A stretch of DNA of 62,249 nucleotides from Spirulina sp. CS-785/01 (GCF_028330525.1 NZ_JAQMSD010000342.1:1-62249), one strand, 5' to 3'; shown: positions 28,346 through 37,773, numbered from the stretch's first letter. Notes: generated by a model from the sequence alone, not told the origin. Numbers and translations: made by a program.

Positions 28346-29392
28346 ATGGTTAACCTTGGCTTGCTGACAAATTGCCGATCATTGCCAATGAATTCTCCTC
28401 TCCTAACCCAAAACCAAGTCAACCCAGAGGCCGTTTCCCCCCTTCTTGATGTTTCTGTGGTCGTTCCCATTTATAATGAAGTAGAAAGCCTTCCTCGTCT
28501 CGTTGCAGCAATTAATGACAGCTTGCAGGATACAGACTTAAACTACGAAATCCTCTGTATTGACGACGGTTCAACCGATGGCTCAACAGCACTCTTGCGA
28601 GACTTAACGCAACAATATTCTACCCTACGTGCCGTAATCTTGCGCCGTAACTACGGGCAAACCCCCGCCATGGCCGCAGGGTTTAATCATGCGAGAGGCC
28701 AATCTATTATTACCCTAGATGGGGACTTACAAAATGATCCCGCAGACATCCCCATGTTGCTGGCCAAATTAGACGAAGGGTATGATCTAGTAACAGGATG
28801 GCGAAAAAATCGCCAAGATGCGGCCTTAACCCGGTTACTCCCCTCAAAAATTGCCAACTGGTTAATTGGCCGTATTACAGGGGTAAAAGTCCACGACTAC
28901 GGATGTTCCCTCAAAGCATACCGGGCCGAATTGGTGGCCGATATGAACTTATACGGAGAATTACACCGTTTTCTCCCGGCCCTCGCCTTTATTGAAGGTG
29001 CTAGAATTACAGAACTCCCCGTCCGTCATCATGCAAGACAATTTGGCAATAGTAAATATGGGTTAGGCCGGACTTTCCGAGTCTTATTAGACTTACTCAC
29101 TATTTTCTTCATGAAAAAATTTCTAACCCGTCCCATGCACGTTTTTGGCCTATTAGGAATTATCGCCACTGCATTAGGAATCCTGTTCGGATTATACCTA
29201 ACATTTCTCAAGTTTGGCATGGGTCAAGAAATCGGCGATCGCCCCTTACTCATCCTCGTCGCTGTCTTAATTTCCACCGGAGTCCAATTCTTCAGTTTAG
29301 GGTTACTCGGAGAACTCCTAATGCGCACCTACCACGAATCTCAAGGCCGGCCAATTTATCGCGTCAGGGAAATTATTAATAATAAACAATAA
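28346..29392 (+). CDS. DPM1/GtrB-like glycosyltransferase family 2
   Basis: A GT2 enzyme with two C-terminal membrane helices, 348 residues. The catalytic domain starts VSVVVPIYNEVESLPRLVA, with CIDDGSTDGS and TLDGDLQNDP (DXD-type metal site) and the acceptor-side TGWRKNRQDA. The C-terminal helices (about 255-330) match polyprenyl-phosphate glucosyl/mannosyl transferases such as GtrB and ArnC. It probably charges undecaprenyl phosphate with a hexose for glycan modification. An alternative ATG at 28388 would shorten it to 334 residues; neither start has a clear ribosome binding site. Confidence 0.9.
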   Translation: MVNLGLLTNCRSLPMNSPLLTQNQVNPEAVSPLLDVSVVVPIYNEVESLPRLVAAINDSLQDTDLNYEILCIDDGSTDGSTALLRDLTQQYSTLRAVILRRNYGQTPAMAAGFNHARGQSIITLDGDLQNDPADIPMLLAKLDEGYDLVTGWRKNRQDAALTRLLPSKIANWLIGRITGVKVHDYGCSLKAYRAELVADMNLYGELHRFLPALAFIEGARITELPVRHHARQFGNSKYGLGRTFRVLLDLLTIFFMKKFLTRPMHVFGLLGIIATALGILFGLYLTFLKFGMGQEIGDRPLLILVAVLISTGVQFFSLGLLGELLMRTYHESQGRPIYRVREIINNKQ

Positions 29393-29478
29393 ACAATAAA
29401 CAATAAACAATTGGCTTTTGTTATTGATGCTTTGTTCTTTGTTTCTCCCCCAACTCCCAACTCCCAACTCCCAACTCC
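29384..29478. repeat. STRR cluster: AATAAAC and CAACTCC heptamers
   Basis: The heptamer AATAAAC is repeated about four times from the end of the GT2 gene. From about 29450, CAACTCC is repeated four to five times. A following segment (29479-29510, TTTGTGTCCTTTGTGTC...) is the reverse-complement relative of the ACCACAGAGACACAG repeat at about 51201-51228. Confidence 0.75.
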
Positions 29479-29526
29479 CCTTTGTGTCCTTTGTGTCTTT
29501 GTGGTTTATTCCTCCCAACTTATTCT

Positions 29527-30975
29527 ATGACCCATTACCAATTACCCATAATAAATACCCTCAAAAAAGCAGGAGACAGGCCACACGCACCATTTTACGC
29601 CCCCGGCCATAAACGAGGACAAGGCATAGCACCGCAACTGCAAGACTGGTGGGGGAAAGCTGTCTTTCAGGCCGACTTGCCAGAATTACCAGAGTTTGAT
29701 AACTTATTTGCACCGGAAGGAGCAATTCTTGAAGCGCAAACCCTCGCAGCGCAAACCTTTGGGGCAGATTCTACTTATTTTCTCATTAATGGGTCAACGG
29801 GAGGCATTCTGGCGGCCATTTTAGCCACTTGTCACCCCGGAGATAAGTTAATTTTACCCCGCAACATTCACCAAGCAGCCATTTCAGGTTTAATCCTTGC
29901 TGGGGCAATTCCTATCTTTCTACAACCGGACTATGACCCCATCACCCATCTTGCCTATAGTATCACCCCAGAGGCAGTTTCTAGGGCATTAGAGGCGCAT
30001 CCCGACGCTAAAGGGGTCTTACTCCTTTATCCCACTTATCAAGGCGTAGGCGGCGATATAGAAGCCATTGCCAAGCTGACCCATGATTATCATATCCCCC
30101 TCCTCGTTGATGAAGCCCACGGGGCCCATTTTGCCTTTCACCCGGACTTACCTCCCTCTGCGCTGAGTGTCGGGGCGGATTTAACGGTACAATCAACCCA
30201 TAAAACCTTGGGGAGTCTCTCTCAAGCCTCCATGTTGCACACCCAAGGCAGTCGCATCAACCCCCAACGGCTACAAACTGCCCTACAACTCGTCCAGTCC
30301 ACCAGTCCTAATGCTCTCCTGTTGGCCTCCCTTGATGCAACACGGGAACAAATGGCCAGAGACGGCCAAACCCTCCTCTCCCAAACCCTGCAACTCGCCC
30401 AACTCGCCTATCAAAAACTGGCTACAGTCCCCGGAATTTCTTGTCTCTCTGCCCCCTCTGCGCCCTATAGAGGCTGGAAACACTTGGATTTGACCCGTTT
30501 AACCCTTTTGCTCTCTCAACTGCCCTTAAATGGCTTTCAAGCCGACGAGTTTTTATCGGAACAAGGCGTGATTGCGGAGTTACCCCTTGATCGTCAGCTT
30601 ACCTTTATTCTCAGTTTGGGCAATTCTCCCGACGATATTAACCGACTGGTGACAGGGGTGACTCGTTTAGTGGAACAATATCCCCCTCACGAGAATACAA
30701 CATCCGTAGCAATGACACCCCCTCCCCCACCGACTCTGGCTATCTCCCCCAGAGATGCCTATTTTGCCCCTCAGTCTCCCCTTCCCCTCCGTCAAGCGCA
30801 AGGCCGCATTAGTGCTGCGCTTGTATGTCCCTATCCTCCTGGTATTCCGGTGTTAATGCCGGGGGAAGTGGTGACGGAAAGCGCGATCGCATTTTTGCAC
30901 CAAGTCCAAGCGAACCGAGGCCGGATTACTGGGTTAAGCAATCCCACTCAACTGACTTTGAACGTTGTAGGATAA
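29527..30975 (+). CDS. Orn/Lys/Arg decarboxylase family protein
   Basis: A PLP-dependent basic amino acid decarboxylase-like enzyme of the aspartate aminotransferase fold, 482 residues from the ATG at 29527. The extension to 29482 comes from repeat sequence and is rejected. HAPFYAPGHKRGQG is the N-terminal family motif. INGSTGGILAAI binds the cofactor phosphate, VDEAHGAHF holds the PLP-ring Asp, and STHKTLGSLSQ contains the Schiff-base Lys226. The C-terminal domain includes CPYPPGIPVLMPGE. The likely product is a diamine or agmatine. cbiT follows by 65 bp. Confidence 0.92.
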   Translation: MTHYQLPIINTLKKAGDRPHAPFYAPGHKRGQGIAPQLQDWWGKAVFQADLPELPEFDNLFAPEGAILEAQTLAAQTFGADSTYFLINGSTGGILAAILATCHPGDKLILPRNIHQAAISGLILAGAIPIFLQPDYDPITHLAYSITPEAVSRALEAHPDAKGVLLLYPTYQGVGGDIEAIAKLTHDYHIPLLVDEAHGAHFAFHPDLPPSALSVGADLTVQSTHKTLGSLSQASMLHTQGSRINPQRLQTALQLVQSTSPNALLLASLDATREQMARDGQTLLSQTLQLAQLAYQKLATVPGISCLSAPSAPYRGWKHLDLTRLTLLLSQLPLNGFQADEFLSEQGVIAELPLDRQLTFILSLGNSPDDINRLVTGVTRLVEQYPPHENTTSVAMTPPPPPTLAISPRDAYFAPQSPLPLRQAQGRISAALVCPYPPGIPVLMPGEVVTESAIAFLHQVQANRGRITGLSNPTQLTLNVVG

Positions 30976-31040
30976 AGATAGATTCTCGGTCATATACGTT
31001 ACATTTCATTCATTTTTCTTCTTTTTTCTTTAACGCCTGA

Positions 31041-31643
31041 ATGCCTAAAAATATGCTCTGGCCTTACTCAACTCCCGGTATTCCGGATCATTTATTTGAG
31101 CGATTACCTGGTATCCCCCTCAGTAAACGGGAAGTCCGGTTGCTTCTGCTGTCTGCCTTACAGATGGAACACGACTCCGTGCTTTGGGATATTGGGGCAG
31201 GGACGGGTACAATTCCTGTTGAGGTCGGTTTGCTTTGCCCCGGTAGTCAAATTGTGGCCGTTGAACGAGATGAGGAAGTCGCTGCACTCATTCGACGGAA
31301 TTGTGAACGGTTTGGAGTCTTTAATGCGGAAGTCATAGAAGGCAGTGCGCCGGACTGTCTCACCCATGTCTATCCCCGTCCCAACCGCATTTGTTTAGAA
31401 GGGGGACGAGAGATGAAACCTATTTTTAAAGCGGTTTGGGAATACCTCCAACCCCAAGGTCATCTCGTCGCCACTGCGAGTAATTTAGAGAGTCTGTACA
31501 TCCTCTCGGAAACCTTCGCAGAATTGCAAGCTCGCAATATTGAGGTAGTCCAGTCGGCAGTCAACCGACTAGAAACCCGTGGCCGCCACCAAATTTTTGC
31601 AGCAGTGAATCCTATTTTTATTCTTAGTGGCGAGAAGTTTTAG
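31041..31643 (+). CDS. cbiT: Precorrin-6B C15-methyltransferase (decarboxylating), CbiT
   Basis: CbiT methylates C15 and removes the C12 acetate carboxyl in corrin ring synthesis for cobalamin. The 200-residue stand-alone form has the N-terminal GIPDHLFERLPGIPLSKREVR, SAM motif I LWDIGAGTGTIPVEVG and VAVERDEE, as in the family. No CbiE domain is fused here. No cobalamin riboswitch was seen upstream. It lies between the decarboxylase and cdsA on one strand. Confidence 0.9.
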   Translation: MPKNMLWPYSTPGIPDHLFERLPGIPLSKREVRLLLLSALQMEHDSVLWDIGAGTGTIPVEVGLLCPGSQIVAVERDEEVAALIRRNCERFGVFNAEVIEGSAPDCLTHVYPRPNRICLEGGREMKPIFKAVWEYLQPQGHLVATASNLESLYILSETFAELQARNIEVVQSAVNRLETRGRHQIFAAVNPIFILSGEKF

Positions 31644-31946
31644 GACAGTAAACAGCATCCGAAGGCAGATGGCAGATGGCAGATGTTGGAATAAGGAGGA
31701 AGTTAACCTAAGAAGAAGGACAGAAACTAATCAGAGTAAGGCTTTCAGCCTATTTTAAGTAATTTTAGTTTCACCGAGAGTAACCAGTTGTTACTCCCCA
31801 TCTCCCCCATCTCCCCCATCTCCCCCATCTCCTCCATCTCCCAAAGCTCAACCCCCGATGTTCCCAAAAAACAGATAACGGATTCTCGTTAACCTTTGAT
31901 AAGATTTCTTTAACCTTCTCTTACCCTACAGGGACATTTCTCGTCT
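31644..31946. other. Intergenic region with short repeats
   Basis: A 303-base gap between cbiT and cdsA. It holds three GGCAGAT heptamers at about 31662-31685 and the pyrimidine-rich ATCTCCCCC nonamers at 31794-31842, the complement of the repeat at 14-88. Nothing coding is seen. Confidence 0.6.
31794..31842. repeat. Pyrimidine-rich 9-bp tandem repeat
   Basis: Tandem ATCTCCCCC units, the complementary orientation of the purine repeat at 14-88 and 4461-4533. Confidence 0.75.
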
Positions 31947-32882
31947 ATGCCGTGGACTCGAATTTTTAGTGGAATTATTGCGATCGCGCTCGCCTTTGCT
32001 ATGATCTGGGCGGGGAGTTGGTATTTTACCGCCGGCTTTATGGCGATCGTACTCTTGGGACAACTGGAGTATTTCCGCATGGTACGCGCTAAAGGCATTG
32101 AACCCGCAGGCAAAACTACCCTCGTCCTCTCCCAAGTCCTCCTGATCATTGCCACTGTGATCCCCAACCTCACCGACGCGGTTTTCCCCATCAGTGGCAC
32201 AATGATTTGTTTTTATCTCCTCTTTCAACCCAAATTAGCCACCATTGCCGATATTTCTACATCAATTTTAGGGCTATTTTATGGGGGATGGTTGCCCAGT
32301 TATTGGATTCGCTTGCGAGTAGGGTTAGAGACTCAAAATTCTGTCTTGGTGGCCGCTAATTCGGTGACGACTAACTCAGCCACTGAACCCTTGATTCATT
32401 TCCCCTTAGAAGCCAATGTATCACTCCCTATTATTAACTTTAATTTTACCACAATTTCCCCGGCTTTAGCTATTACTTTACTCGCCTTTGGTTGTATTTG
32501 GGCTGCCGATATTGGGGCCTATTTAGTCGGCAAATATTTCGGACGCACCCGACTCTCCCAAATTAGTCCTAAGAAGACTGTAGAAGGTGCAGTTTTCGGG
32601 ATTCTAGGGAGTATTCTAGTGGCCACCATAGGGGCGTTTTTTTTACATTGGAATGCTTGGCCACTTAGTGGGATTTTATTAGGTAGTTTAATCGGTGTGG
32701 CCAGCTTATTAGGGGACTTAACCGAGTCAATGATGAAACGAGATGCAGGGGTTAAAGATTCTGGTCAAATTATACCCGGCCATGGCGGCATTTTAGACCG
32801 CACCGATAGTTATGTTTTCACTGCCCCCTTAGTTTATTATTTCGTCACCTTAATTTTACCTATCTTACCCCCAAGTTTATAG
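31947..32882 (+). CDS. cdsA: Phosphatidate cytidylyltransferase
   Basis: CdsA makes CDP-diacylglycerol from phosphatidate and CTP, the branch point to phosphatidylglycerol in cyanobacteria. The 311-residue protein has about eight membrane segments. The family signature near the C-terminus is present: SMMKRDAGVKDSG, then PGHGGILDRTDS with the metal-binding Asp residues. Length is normal for cyanobacterial CdsA. The reading frame begins MPWTRIFSGIIAIALAF. Confidence 0.95.
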   Translation: MPWTRIFSGIIAIALAFAMIWAGSWYFTAGFMAIVLLGQLEYFRMVRAKGIEPAGKTTLVLSQVLLIIATVIPNLTDAVFPISGTMICFYLLFQPKLATIADISTSILGLFYGGWLPSYWIRLRVGLETQNSVLVAANSVTTNSATEPLIHFPLEANVSLPIINFNFTTISPALAITLLAFGCIWAADIGAYLVGKYFGRTRLSQISPKKTVEGAVFGILGSILVATIGAFFLHWNAWPLSGILLGSLIGVASLLGDLTESMMKRDAGVKDSGQIIPGHGGILDRTDSYVFTAPLVYYFVTLILPILPPSL

Positions 32883-32981
32883 ACTGGACTAGGAATAATT
32901 TATAATGGAAAATAAAAGGTTTTAGTCGTTCAAAAACTAACCGGAAAACCCAAAAATTGCTAATTGTTTATTGTTAATTGT

Positions 32982-33773
32982 TCATTGTTTATTCTTCCTT
33001 GTCCACCGAGTCCATCGCCAAATAATAATTAACCAAGCACCCGATAATACTGCCCCTAAATTTAATTTAATAAAATTCTTAAATAAATTCGTTTTCTGAT
33101 TTTCCCATTGGGTTTGCAACTGAACGATTGCATTTTGTTCCGTCCCGTCAATTTGTTCCGCTAACTGCTGTTTCAGTTGGGGAATACTCTCATCAAACGC
33201 AAGGGGACGATTGAGAAACGCTGCAATCACATTTAAATCATCTATAGTATCAGCATCTTCTAATCGGTCGCGTAGAGTTTGAAATTGTTGCGCTTGTTGG
33301 GCAATTTGGCTATTATATTGACCCTCATTCAGTTGGTAAATGCGCCAAGTGTTGCCAATTCCAAGGGGAAGTAAGCCAAAATAGAAAAGGGCAAATAGTA
33401 ACGCTAACCAGGAGAGAAACCGCAATTGTCGCATTTGCGATCGCTCAATGCGTTCCTGACGATTATAAAAAATAAAAACAAATCCCAACAAAGGGGCCCA
33501 CACCCGTTCCACCAAATTGGTCATCACTTCAAACTGCCAAACCGGATCAGTCAGACGAGGGGGAAACAACAAATACACAAAATCGAGAACCGTAAAACTC
33601 AGCAACGCATAACCCGCCAGGGGAAGCATTGCCAAAGACTTAGAAAACGCCGAATCCGATAAAAAATAGCCCCCCTTCTTCCCCCGTGATGAGGATGAGG
33701 GACGTTGAGGGGTTTGAGTTTCCGAGGAGGAGGTCTGTACAGGGTCAGAAGATGATGTAGGATGATCAGCCAC
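32982..33773 (-). CDS. HpsJ-like membrane protein of the cyanoexosortase locus
   Basis: A 263-residue membrane protein with a Ser/Thr/Gln/Pro-rich N-terminal tail (1-40), hydrophobic helices near 50-70, 90-105, 122-142 and a last one near 240-255, and a coiled-coil segment (150-230, rich in Gln and Asp). This architecture matches HpsJ-like proteins found with cyanoexosortases and, in Nostoc, with hormogonium polysaccharide genes. The assignment rests on topology and neighbours rather than on a catalytic motif. It lies 35 bp downstream of the putative exosortase substrate on the same strand. Confidence 0.65.
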   Translation of the reverse strand: MADHPTSSSDPVQTSSSETQTPQRPSSSSRGKKGGYFLSDSAFSKSLAMLPLAGYALLSFTVLDFVYLLFPPRLTDPVWQFEVMTNLVERVWAPLLGFVFIFYNRQERIERSQMRQLRFLSWLALLFALFYFGLLPLGIGNTWRIYQLNEGQYNSQIAQQAQQFQTLRDRLEDADTIDDLNVIAAFLNRPLAFDESIPQLKQQLAEQIDGTEQNAIVQLQTQWENQKTNLFKNFIKLNLGAVLSGAWLIIIWRWTRWTRKNKQ

Positions 33774-33808
33774 AGGTCTTGTTTACTAAAAGCTCTAATC
33801 GCATTGGG

Positions 33809-34321
33809 CTATACCTCAACCGAGTCGTTTAAGGTAGTTTCTCGTTTCCGTGTCTTCCCTTGTTTCTTGAGATAGCCATACCCCAGAGGCAGCAACCCTA
33901 ATAATACACCAAGAGTAGGGTTAAAATCCCAAGGAGCAGCCGCCGCACCCCCACCGACAGGAGTAAAGTTAGCCGTACCACTAACAGTCTGGCCGCCAAA
34001 ATTAAATGTCCCCTGAGTCCCAGAAAACTGTAAAGTTCCGCCATTACTTCCGCTATAGTTGGCAGAAGTAATATTTCCCCCAGAAACGTTGAACGTGCCA
34101 CCACCCGGAAACGGCCCACCCCCACCAATAGAGGAATTAACAACATTGACTGACGATGCAACCCCTCCAGTAGTTGGCACCCCAAAAATCGTTCCGCTTA
34201 CATTTCCTGTCCCATTACTAAAAGAAAAGCTGAAATCTAAAGCCTGAGCGACAGTTGACCATCCCGCCACCGTCGCCGTCATGGCCAAAACGCCTAAGCT
34301 ATGAACTAACGCTGTTTTCAT
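33809..34321 (-). CDS. Putative cyanoexosortase substrate (PEP-CTERM-like)
   Basis: A 170-residue exported protein. The ATG at 34321 is preceded by GAGGGGGACGTG, a good ribosome binding site; an upstream GTG is rejected. The signal peptide ends near VAQALD. The mature part is Gly/Ser/Asn/Thr-rich and of low complexity (GGGGPFPGGGTFNVSGG). The C-terminus is tripartite: a short PWDFNPTLG motif, a hydrophobic helix (VLLGLLPLGYGYL) and a basic cluster (KKQGKTRKR). This is the plan of exosortase sorting signals. A 15-residue tail after the basic cluster is unusual. The gene is divergent from the exosortase at 34364, with 42 bp between the starts. Confidence 0.75.
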   Translation of the reverse strand: MKTALVHSLGVLAMTATVAGWSTVAQALDFSFSFSNGTGNVSGTIFGVPTTGGVASSVNVVNSSIGGGGPFPGGGTFNVSGGNITSANYSGSNGGTLQFSGTQGTFNFGGQTVSGTANFTPVGGGAAAAPWDFNPTLGVLLGLLPLGYGYLKKQGKTRKRETTLNDSVEV

Positions 34322-34363
34322 CACGTCCCCCTCGGACACAAATTCTGTTACTTTACATTAAAG

Positions 34364-35251
34364 ATGAGACAAAACAATTCTGCAAGAGGAAAGTTGAAGG
34401 CGTTAGATAAATTTTGGGGTCGTGCAGCCTCTCCCCTCAAAAAACGTTTGTCCTCTCTTTCCCCCCGTTTCTGGGGGTTGGGAGGACTTGCTGGACTATT
34501 ACTGATCCTTACCCTCGACTTACAAGGAAAAGCAGGACTCACCAGTTTTCAGATTACCACAGTCATTTTTACTCTAGCGTTAGGAATCCGCCTCCAGCGT
34601 AAACAATTTTTCCACCAACCGAGTCCTCCTATTTTACAAGCCCTAGGGGGATTACTCATTCTCGGTACATTAACCCTCAGTTACGGGAATTTTGCGAGCT
34701 TGAGTCCTTATGCTTTACCGCTTCTGTTAGGCTGTGGGTGGGCATTAATCGCCGTAGGGATTAAAAAATTAGCCCAGTATTGGCAAGAGTTTTTATTATT
34801 AGCCATTCTCACTATTCCAGTCGAATATTTAGTTCATCCGCTTAATAATACTTTGGGTATTAGTCAGGGAATGGCGAAGTTTTCTACTTTTCTCCTCTGG
34901 TATGTAGGGTTTAATGTTTCTAATCAAAATGATTATATTATTTTACCCAGTCGTGCCACTTGGATTGATCCCCATTGTACCGGGGTGGCAACGATGTTAT
35001 GGATGCTACAATTGGCTATTCTCTTTTTAGCTTTGTTCCCGACTTCTGTATTCCAAAAAATCCTTGTGCCGACTGTGGCATTAGGGTTAGTGGTGATTGT
35101 TAATGGAATTCGACTGGCGTTTTTAGCTTTCTTTGCGGCACATTATCAAAATTTATTTGACTATTGGCATTCTGATAATGCTCAAGTCTTTTCAACTATT
35201 CCGGTGGTTTTATTTGGATGGTTTTGTTATAAAATGATTGATGATGGGTAA
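34364..35251 (+). CDS. Cyanoexosortase (exosortase/archaeosortase family)
   Basis: A polytopic transpeptidase-like enzyme of 295 residues that cleaves C-terminal sorting signals at the outer face of the cytoplasmic membrane. The catalytic triad of the family is visible: Cys205 (HCTGVATM), Arg250 (VNGIRLAFLAFF) and His269 (YWHSDNAQVF). About eight membrane helices surround them. The pairing with an HpsJ-like gene and a single divergent substrate suggests the cyanoexosortase C type, but this subtype is an inference. The last codons lie in a GGGTAAT repeat that supplies the stop. Confidence 0.87.
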   Translation: MRQNNSARGKLKALDKFWGRAASPLKKRLSSLSPRFWGLGGLAGLLLILTLDLQGKAGLTSFQITTVIFTLALGIRLQRKQFFHQPSPPILQALGGLLILGTLTLSYGNFASLSPYALPLLLGCGWALIAVGIKKLAQYWQEFLLLAILTIPVEYLVHPLNNTLGISQGMAKFSTFLLWYVGFNVSNQNDYIILPSRATWIDPHCTGVATMLWMLQLAILFLALFPTSVFQKILVPTVALGLVVIVNGIRLAFLAFFAAHYQNLFDYWHSDNAQVFSTIPVVLFGWFCYKMIDDG

Positions 35252-35295
35252 TGGGTAATTTGTTTTATGCTCAACCCAATTATAATTACAAAAAA

Positions 35296-35817
35296 TTAGG
35301 TTTGGTTGCCATTTTGCCAATTTTTGCCGCCCACTAATTGAATTAGATGTTGATTCATTTCTTGGCGTAATTCTTTTGGGGAATAAATATAGGTCATTTC
35401 TAAGTAAAGTTGTGTTTTTTTGATTAAATTAACCGGGTCAATTTCTTTTTCTAATTGAAACGGACTATATTGACCTTGTAAAACCTCCTCACTGGCTTTG
35501 AATAAGGCTGAATCTAAGGCATTTTCTAAATATTCATCCCAATCTTCGGGTTTAATATAATAGGATTTCTTGTTGTCTTTTAAATTTAAATCTTGAATTT
35601 GTAAAACCGAGTCACGGATAGAAGAAGCCCAAGAATTGGTTAGTCTTTGTTCGACTTGATTTTTAATCAAATGGATTAATAAACGCACTAAAAAGGATTG
35701 AATTGTACGGATTACTGCTTTTTTGCTCATCCATTCTAACTCATCAACTAACTCTAAGGCTTCTTCATAGCGTCCTTCTATAATGTTTTGTCGCAGATCA
35801 ATTAGTTCTTGAACCAT
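35296..35817 (-). CDS. DUF29 family protein
   Basis: A 173-residue helical protein resembling the DUF29 family, common in cyanobacteria in many copies and of unknown function. The features are an N-terminal helical hairpin (LRQNIIEGRYEEALELVDEL), then HLIKNQVEQRLTNSWASSIRDS, where WxxSIxxS is the family-like core, and a C-terminal helix. There is no signal peptide. Upstream is a GGTAATG tandem repeat. A toxin-antitoxin or regulatory role has been speculated for such small proteins, but nothing here tests it. Confidence 0.65.
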   Translation of the reverse strand: MVQELIDLRQNIIEGRYEEALELVDELEWMSKKAVIRTIQSFLVRLLIHLIKNQVEQRLTNSWASSIRDSVLQIQDLNLKDNKKSYYIKPEDWDEYLENALDSALFKASEEVLQGQYSPFQLEKEIDPVNLIKKTQLYLEMTYIYSPKELRQEMNQHLIQLVGGKNWQNGNQT

Positions 35818-35861
35818 TTTTTTGGTAATGGGTAATGGGTAATGGATAATATATAATGGGA

Positions 35862-35926
35862 AGAAACCGGGTTTCTATCCAAATTTATAATCTTTTTTTA
35901 CAACTTTGAGGAGAAACCCGGTTTCT
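35862..35926. repeat. Palindromic AGAAACCCGGTTTCT pair
   Basis: Two near-identical 15-bp palindromes, AGAAACCGGGTTTCT (35862-35876) and AGAAACCCGGTTTCT (35912-35926), are separated by an AT-rich spacer. Each can fold alone and they can pair with each other. I regard them as a dispersed intergenic repeat, possibly acting as a terminator downstream of queD. Confidence 0.75.
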
Positions 35927-35997
35927 GGCCTACTTACTTAGATTATCAACACACAACAAACCACAAAGAACCAACAATAAATAACCAGCAACAAAAA

Positions 35998-36381
35998 TTA
36001 ATTAATTATTTTCCGATAGGTTGCCCCAGAGGTACAGGTTTCTTGAACCTCTACCGCTTGGAGGCCGGGGAGACCAGCTTTTTCTAGTTTCTCAAAAATC
36101 CATTTGGCTAAGGCTTCGCTGGTGGGGTTGGCTAACCCGGTGCTTTCGTTAAGGTAATAATGGTCTAAAAATTGCTCAAGGAGGGGTTTGAGGTAACGTT
36201 TCACTTCCCCAAAATCGACCAACATTCCTTGTTTTGCCCCAGTTTCGGTTAACTGGTGGCCTTGTACATACACCCGTCCCACCCAACTATGGCCGTGGAG
36301 TCGTTGACATTTGCCATCGTGGTGGGGGAGACGGTGGGCCGCCTCAAAGCGAAACTCCTTGTAAATGACCCATTCTTCCAT
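35998..36381 (-). CDS. queD: 6-carboxy-5,6,7,8-tetrahydropterin synthase
   Basis: QueD converts dihydroneopterin triphosphate to 6-carboxytetrahydropterin, the first dedicated step toward queuosine. The 127-residue protein has the zinc-binding His in [22 protein letters not shown], with catalytic Cys about residue 24, and the C-terminal [14 protein letters not shown] and [11 protein letters not shown]. Its start overlaps the end of queC by 38 bases, indicating translational coupling in a queE-queC-queD operon. Confidence 0.95.
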   Translation of the reverse strand: MEEWVIYKEFRFEAAHRLPHHDGKCQRLHGHSWVGRVYVQGHQLTETGAKQGMLVDFGEVKRYLKPLLEQFLDHYYLNESTGLANPTSEALAKWIFEKLEKAGLPGLQAVEVQETCTSGATYRKIIN

Positions 36382-37075
36382 GTTCTGCTGATAATTTTTG
36401 TCCTGTTGGGGTGGCTAGTTCGGGTTTTCCGGCTTCAATTAAGGCAATATCTCGTAAACGACAGGCATCACACAACCCACAGGGTTGTTCTCCTCCTTGA
36501 TAACAAGACCAGGTTAACTCAATGGGAACACCTAAGCGTAGGGCCCGTTGCACGATCTCTGTTTTGGTTTCTCGGACTAGGGGGGCTTTGAGTTTTGGGG
36601 CTTTCCCTTCTAGGCCGACTTTAGAGGAGACATTGGCGAGGGTTTGATAGGCGGCTAAATATTCGGGGCGACAATCAGGGTATCCTGAATAGTCGATCGC
36701 ATTAATACCGAGATAGATAGCGGTGGCCTGTTTAGCTTCTGCGAGAGAGAGCGCGATCGCAATAAACACTGTATTCCGGCCCGGCACATAAGTCGAGGGA
36801 ATTTCCCCCTTTTGTACCCCGTCTTGCGGCACATCCAACCCTTCCTCCGTCAACGCCGACCCCCCCCACTGGGCCAAATTCACATCCACGGTATGATGCT
36901 CTGTAATCCCCAACTGTTGGGCAATAGCTTCAGCCGCCTGTAACTCCCGGTCGTGGCGTTGTCCATAGCGAAACGAAAGGGCAACCACCTCATAGCCATC
37001 TCTCATCGCTTGGGCCGCGACAGTCGCCGAGTCTAACCCACCAGAGAGTAGCACCACTGCTTTTCCCTTAGCCAT
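36344..37075 (-). CDS. queC: 7-cyano-7-deazaguanine synthase
   Basis: QueC makes preQ0 from 7-carboxy-7-deazaguanine, ammonia and ATP. The 243-residue protein starts with the PP-loop motif [17 protein letters not shown]. The zinc-binding cysteines near the C-terminus are in [34 protein letters not shown] is the other conserved block. It begins directly after the queE stop and overlaps queD. Confidence 0.96.
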   Translation of the reverse strand: MAKGKAVVLLSGGLDSATVAAQAMRDGYEVVALSFRYGQRHDRELQAAEAIAQQLGITEHHTVDVNLAQWGGSALTEEGLDVPQDGVQKGEIPSTYVPGRNTVFIAIALSLAEAKQATAIYLGINAIDYSGYPDCRPEYLAAYQTLANVSSKVGLEGKAPKLKAPLVRETKTEIVQRALRLGVPIELTWSCYQGGEQPCGLCDACRLRDIALIEAGKPELATPTGQKLSAEHGRMGHLQGVSL

Positions 37076-37708
37076 TTAACGAACTCCCATTAACTTATGC
37101 GTCTGCAAACTAACTCGCCAGTCTGGATGACGGAGGACATATTCAAACACCAACTGCTGACTGTGGGGCGTATTCCATTCCGGTTGTAGGTATTTGATCG
37201 CCGTCAATGGCACTTGGTCAGCCTCCGTCTTGGCCCATTCTAGATCGTCCGCTTCCGCCACGACCACCTTTAACTCATCGACGCGCTCGTAAATACTTTT
37301 ATGGGGAGACTTATATCGCTTCGGTGAAAATGTCACCCAATCCCAATTTCCCGTCACCGGATGGGCCCCGGAGGTTTCTAAATGTACCCTTAACCCGGCT
37401 TGTTTTAACTCCGCAGTGAGGGGGAACAAATTGTGCATCAAAGGTTCTCCCCCGGTAATCACCACCATAGCGGGATTCGCTTCTTGGGCGATTTGGGTTA
37501 ACTCAGTAATGGACTGCTGGGGGTGGCCTTGAGTGGGCCAAGATTCCTTGGTATCACACCAAGGACAATGGACATCACACCCCGCCAAGCGGATAAAAAA
37601 GGCACTCACTCCCATCCACGCGCCTTCCCCTTGCAAAGAGTGAAAGGTTTCTACGATGGGATAGGTTTGGGTTGAACGGGTGGGAGACACCACAAGGGAA
37701 TCAGTCAC
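37076..37708 (-). CDS. queE: 7-carboxy-7-deazaguanine synthase (radical SAM)
   Basis: QueE is a radical SAM enzyme that contracts 6-carboxytetrahydropterin to the deazaguanine ring. The 210-residue protein binds its [4Fe-4S] cluster through CDVHCPWCDT (CX3CX2C) near residue 44. The substrate-side FHSLQGEGAWMG precedes it, and VVITGGEPLMHN is the SAM-binding GGE motif. It is the first gene of the operon. No preQ1 riboswitch was recognised in the 60 bases upstream. Confidence 0.95.
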   Translation of the reverse strand: MTDSLVVSPTRSTQTYPIVETFHSLQGEGAWMGVSAFFIRLAGCDVHCPWCDTKESWPTQGHPQQSITELTQIAQEANPAMVVITGGEPLMHNLFPLTAELKQAGLRVHLETSGAHPVTGNWDWVTFSPKRYKSPHKSIYERVDELKVVVAEADDLEWAKTEADQVPLTAIKYLQPEWNTPHSQQLVFEYVLRHPDWRVSLQTHKLMGVR

Positions 37709-37773
37709 GGTTTTTTCTCAGAATGGCCAATCTAGCCTTAATTTTAACGCTCAGAGGAGGGGACAGAGATGTT

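Noticed and set aside
29482-29526. N-terminal extension of the decarboxylase
   Set aside because: Encoded by repeat sequence (TTTGTGTCC type); the family motif begins soon after the ATG at 29527.
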